Positions 3,766-5,688 of a DNA stretch of 5,688 nucleotides are shown here, piece after piece. The position numbers and the translations under genes are program-made. The stretch comes from an uncultured Lachnospiraceae bacterium (GTDB lineage Bacteria; Bacillota_A; Clostridia; Lachnospirales; Lachnospiraceae): NCBI GenBank assembly GCA_902795985.1, contig CADBNG010000199.1:1-5688 (forward strand). The letters run 5' to 3'. Below the pieces are notes generated by a model. It ran no database searches, was not told the DNA's origin, and saw only the letters and a list, made by a program, of their open reading frames with translations. How positions within the stretch are numbered: position 1 is the stretch's first letter; every line of letters starts with the position of its first letter.

Positions 3766-5688
3766 TCAGGCGTTATACCCGGCTTCATAGCCTTCCGCCG
3801 CTGCATTCATGGCATCGTGGACTTCCCGGGCGTCGCCGATGACGACGACCTTGCCGCCCAGGAAGGTCAGAGATTCGGCCAGCGGGTTGAAGGAATGGTA
3901 GCCCATGCCGATGACGACGGCGTCGAAGGCGTATTCCCGCTCGATGCCGAAATGCTCGAGGACGGCGCCTTTTTCGGTGATGCGGACTGTGCGGGTGTCG
4001 GTTTTGATGTTCACTTCGTAGTCCCGCAGGGCTTTGCGCATGGAAACGGCGGTGTTGCCGTCCATTTTCGGAACCAGTTTATCCTTACGGGCGGCAATGG
4101 TGATGTCGCCCCGCTCCGATGCGGCAAGGAATAAAGCGGTTTCCGCGGCGGTTTCGCCGGCGCCGACAACGAGGATTTTGCCCATGGGGACATTCCGGCC
4201 CATCAGGACGTCTTCCGCGAAGAGGACGCTGCCGTCCTTAGCTCCGGGAATCGTGCATTCATTGGGTTTGGAGCCGGTAGCCAGGATTACTTTATCCGCG
4301 CCGAAGGCAAGGATATCTTCCACTGTGGCTTCTTTACTGCATTCGATTCGGACGGGCAGTTTTTTAAGCTGTGCGATCATGGCGCAGAGCCAGGTGATAT
4401 GATCGCCTTTGGCAGGCGCGCGGCAGGCGGCGTTAAACAGACCGCCGAGTTTTTCGTCTTTTTCCCAGAGGGTGACGTCATGACCCCGCCGCGCAGCGGT
4501 GATCGCGGCCTGCAGGCCGCCGGGGCCTCCGCCGATGACCAGCACCTTTTTCGGGGCGGGCGTATCTTCGTAAGTGTAAATGTATTCCCGGCCGGTTTCC
4601 GGATTGACACAGCAGTGGACGCAGCCCTTGATCAGCTCGCCGAAGCAGCTCTGGCAGCGGAGACACTGGCGGATTTCCGAATACCGTTCTTCCTTTGCCT
4701 TATTGGGCATCTGGGGATCCGCGAGAGAGCAGCGGCCCATTCCCACAATATCACACCAGCCGTCCTGGATCAGCATGTCGGCCATCAGAGGGTCATCCAC
4801 ACCGTTGCTGCCCAGAATCGGAATCGAAAGGAAACTCTTCAGCTCCCGGGCATTTTTCAGCGCCCAGGCATGTTCCTGAAAGATCGTGGAGCTCTGCAGC
4901 GGGATGTAGCTGGAATAGGTGCCGTTGGAGCAGTTGATCGCGTCAAAGCCCCAGCTTTCGAATTCCCGGGCCACCATGCGGGATTCCATCATCATTCGTC
5001 CGGAGGGGACATGCTCCTCGGCGCTGAAGCGGATCATCATGGGGAAATCCGGGCCGACCGCCGCCCGGACGGCGTTGTAGACTTCGCGGGCAAAACGCAT
5101 TCGGTTGTTGAAACATCCGCCGTATTCATCCGTCCGCTTGTTCTGATACTGGCTCATGAAGGCGGCAATCAGATAGCCGTTTCCGCCGTGAAATTCCAGA
5201 CCGTCAAAGCCGGCTTTTTTCACGTTGGCGGCCGCAGCCGCAAACAGCCGGACGATTTCGTGGATTTCCTCCACGGTCAGTTCATGGGGAACTTCCTTAA
5301 AGGACGGGCAGGGGATCGCGGAAGCGCCGATGGGCTGCTCTCCGGTGATGAAATGGTTGGTCTGCCGGCCGCAGTGATAGATCTGGCAGAAGATTTTCGC
5401 GCCGTATCTGTGCACCGTCTCCGTCAGGCGCCGGTGGCTTTCAATCTGGCTTTCATCCCAGATACCGGCCGCCGTCGGGCTGTTGGCTGCCCCGGGGCAG
5501 ATCCGGTAATCTTCCGTAATGATCAGGCCGAAGCCGCCCTTCGCGCGGGCTTCGTGATAGCGGATGTACTGTTCGGTGGCAGTACCGTCCGCATTGCAGT
5601 AGCCGGTGAGCATGGCGGTGACGGCAAAACGGTTCTTGATTTCACAGTTCCCGATTCGCATGGGAGTGAACATATAGTTGTTTTTCAC
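3766..5688 (-). CDS. NADH:flavin oxidoreductase / 2,4-dienoyl-CoA reductase-family flavoprotein (FMN, 4Fe-4S, FAD)
   Basis: The family transfers hydride from NAD(P)H through FAD and an Fe-S cluster to FMN, which reduces activated C=C bonds (2,4-dienoyl-CoA reductase, enoate and bile-acid reductases); trimethylamine dehydrogenase is a relative. The 640 visible residues match the family's usual length. Residues about 5-335 form the FMN-binding TIM barrel, with F-T-P-M-R-I-G-N at the start, Q102-I-Y-H-C-G-R108, H167-G-G-N170 (the H-x2-N pair of classical old yellow enzyme), N-K-R-T-D-E-Y-G-G (183-191) and G-M-G-R-C-S-L-A-D-P (316-325). The 4Fe-4S motif is C342-x2-C345-x2-C348-x11-C360. A GGGPGG dinucleotide fold (386-391), A-T-G-S-K-P (470-475) and V-V-G-A-G-E (507-512) mark the FAD/NAD(P)H domains. 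There is no signal peptide, so it is cytosolic. The frame's first codon is a GTG exactly at the window edge; it may be the start or an internal valine. It converges with nrdG and seems a separate unit. The substrate cannot be deduced. Confidence 0.9.
   Translation of the reverse strand: MKNNYMFTPMRIGNCEIKNRFAVTAMLTGYCNADGTATEQYIRYHEARAKGGFGLIITEDYRICPGAANSPTAAGIWDESQIESHRRLTETVHRYGAKIFCQIYHCGRQTNHFITGEQPIGASAIPCPSFKEVPHELTVEEIHEIVRLFAAAAANVKKAGFDGLEFHGGNGYLIAAFMSQYQNKRTDEYGGCFNNRMRFAREVYNAVRAAVGPDFPMMIRFSAEEHVPSGRMMMESRMVAREFESWGFDAINCSNGTYSSYIPLQSSTIFQEHAWALKNARELKSFLSIPILGSNGVDDPLMADMLIQDGWCDIVGMGRCSLADPQMPNKAKEERYSEIRQCLRCQSCFGELIKGCVHCCVNPETGREYIYTYEDTPAPKKVLVIGGGPGGLQAAITAARRGHDVTLWEKDEKLGGLFNAACRAPAKGDHITWLCAMIAQLKKLPVRIECSKEATVEDILAFGADKVILATGSKPNECTIPGAKDGSVLFAEDVLMGRNVPMGKILVVGAGETAAETALFLAASERGDITIAARKDKLVPKMDGNTAVSMRKALRDYEVNIKTDTRTVRITEKGAVLEHFGIEREYAFDAVVIGMGYHSFNPLAESLTFLGGKVVVIGDAREVHDAMNAAAEGYEAGYNA

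Noticed and set aside
1..5688. CRISPR array, tRNA, rRNA, insertion sequence or phage genes
   Set aside because: No regularly spaced direct repeats, tRNA-like or rRNA segments, transposase-like frames or phage genes were seen.

Overview
The window looks like chromosomal DNA of an obligately anaerobic bacterium, most likely a moderately GC-rich member of the Bacillota (Clostridia or Negativicutes type). The reasons are an oxygen-sensitive class III ribonucleotide reductase (NrdD and NrdG), a flavin/iron-sulfur 'old yellow enzyme'-family reductase typical of gut and rumen anaerobes, purine-rich Shine-Dalgarno sites, and compact hairpin-plus-U-tract terminators. The genus cannot be fixed from the sequence alone.

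Layout, left to right. (1) 1-263, minus strand: the first 87 codons of a Crp/Fnr-superfamily regulator, cut off by the window edge. (2) 264-512: a dense divergent control region. It holds two tandem NrdR-box-like sites 32 bp apart (316-331, 348-363), a Fnr-type 5-4-5 palindrome (378-391), and a TATAAT promoter on each strand. (3) 513-2696, plus: nrdD, a complete class III RNR catalytic subunit of 727 aa. (4) 2697-2852: an intergenic leader with alternative inverted repeats, a possible 19-codon ORF and a clear intrinsic terminator, placed between nrdD and nrdG. (5) 2853-3398, plus: nrdG, the radical-SAM activase. (6) 3399-3765: a convergent intergenic region with a terminator at each end. Between them is an unexplained 199-bp block (3492-3690) built from nested inverted repeats. 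(7) 3766-5688, minus: an FMN/4Fe-4S/FAD ene-reductase-family flavoprotein that reaches the right edge.

How it works together. NrdG uses S-adenosylmethionine and an Fe-S cluster to place a glycyl radical on NrdD, which reduces ribonucleoside triphosphates to dNTPs without oxygen. The upstream sites suggest two-layer control: NrdR repression sensing (d)ATP, and control by a Crp/Fnr-type protein, quite possibly the divergently encoded one. The palindrome is centred 41.5 bp upstream of the predicted nrdD start, the classic class II activator position, and also covers the -35 of the regulator's own promoter. The terminator between nrdD and nrdG suggests the activase is made at a lower level or conditionally. 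The convergent flavoenzyme appears to be a separate transcription unit.

The most interesting unexplained items are the integrated NrdR/Fnr-like divergent control region, the leader-plus-terminator inside the nrdDG unit, and the nested-palindrome block at 3492-3690.
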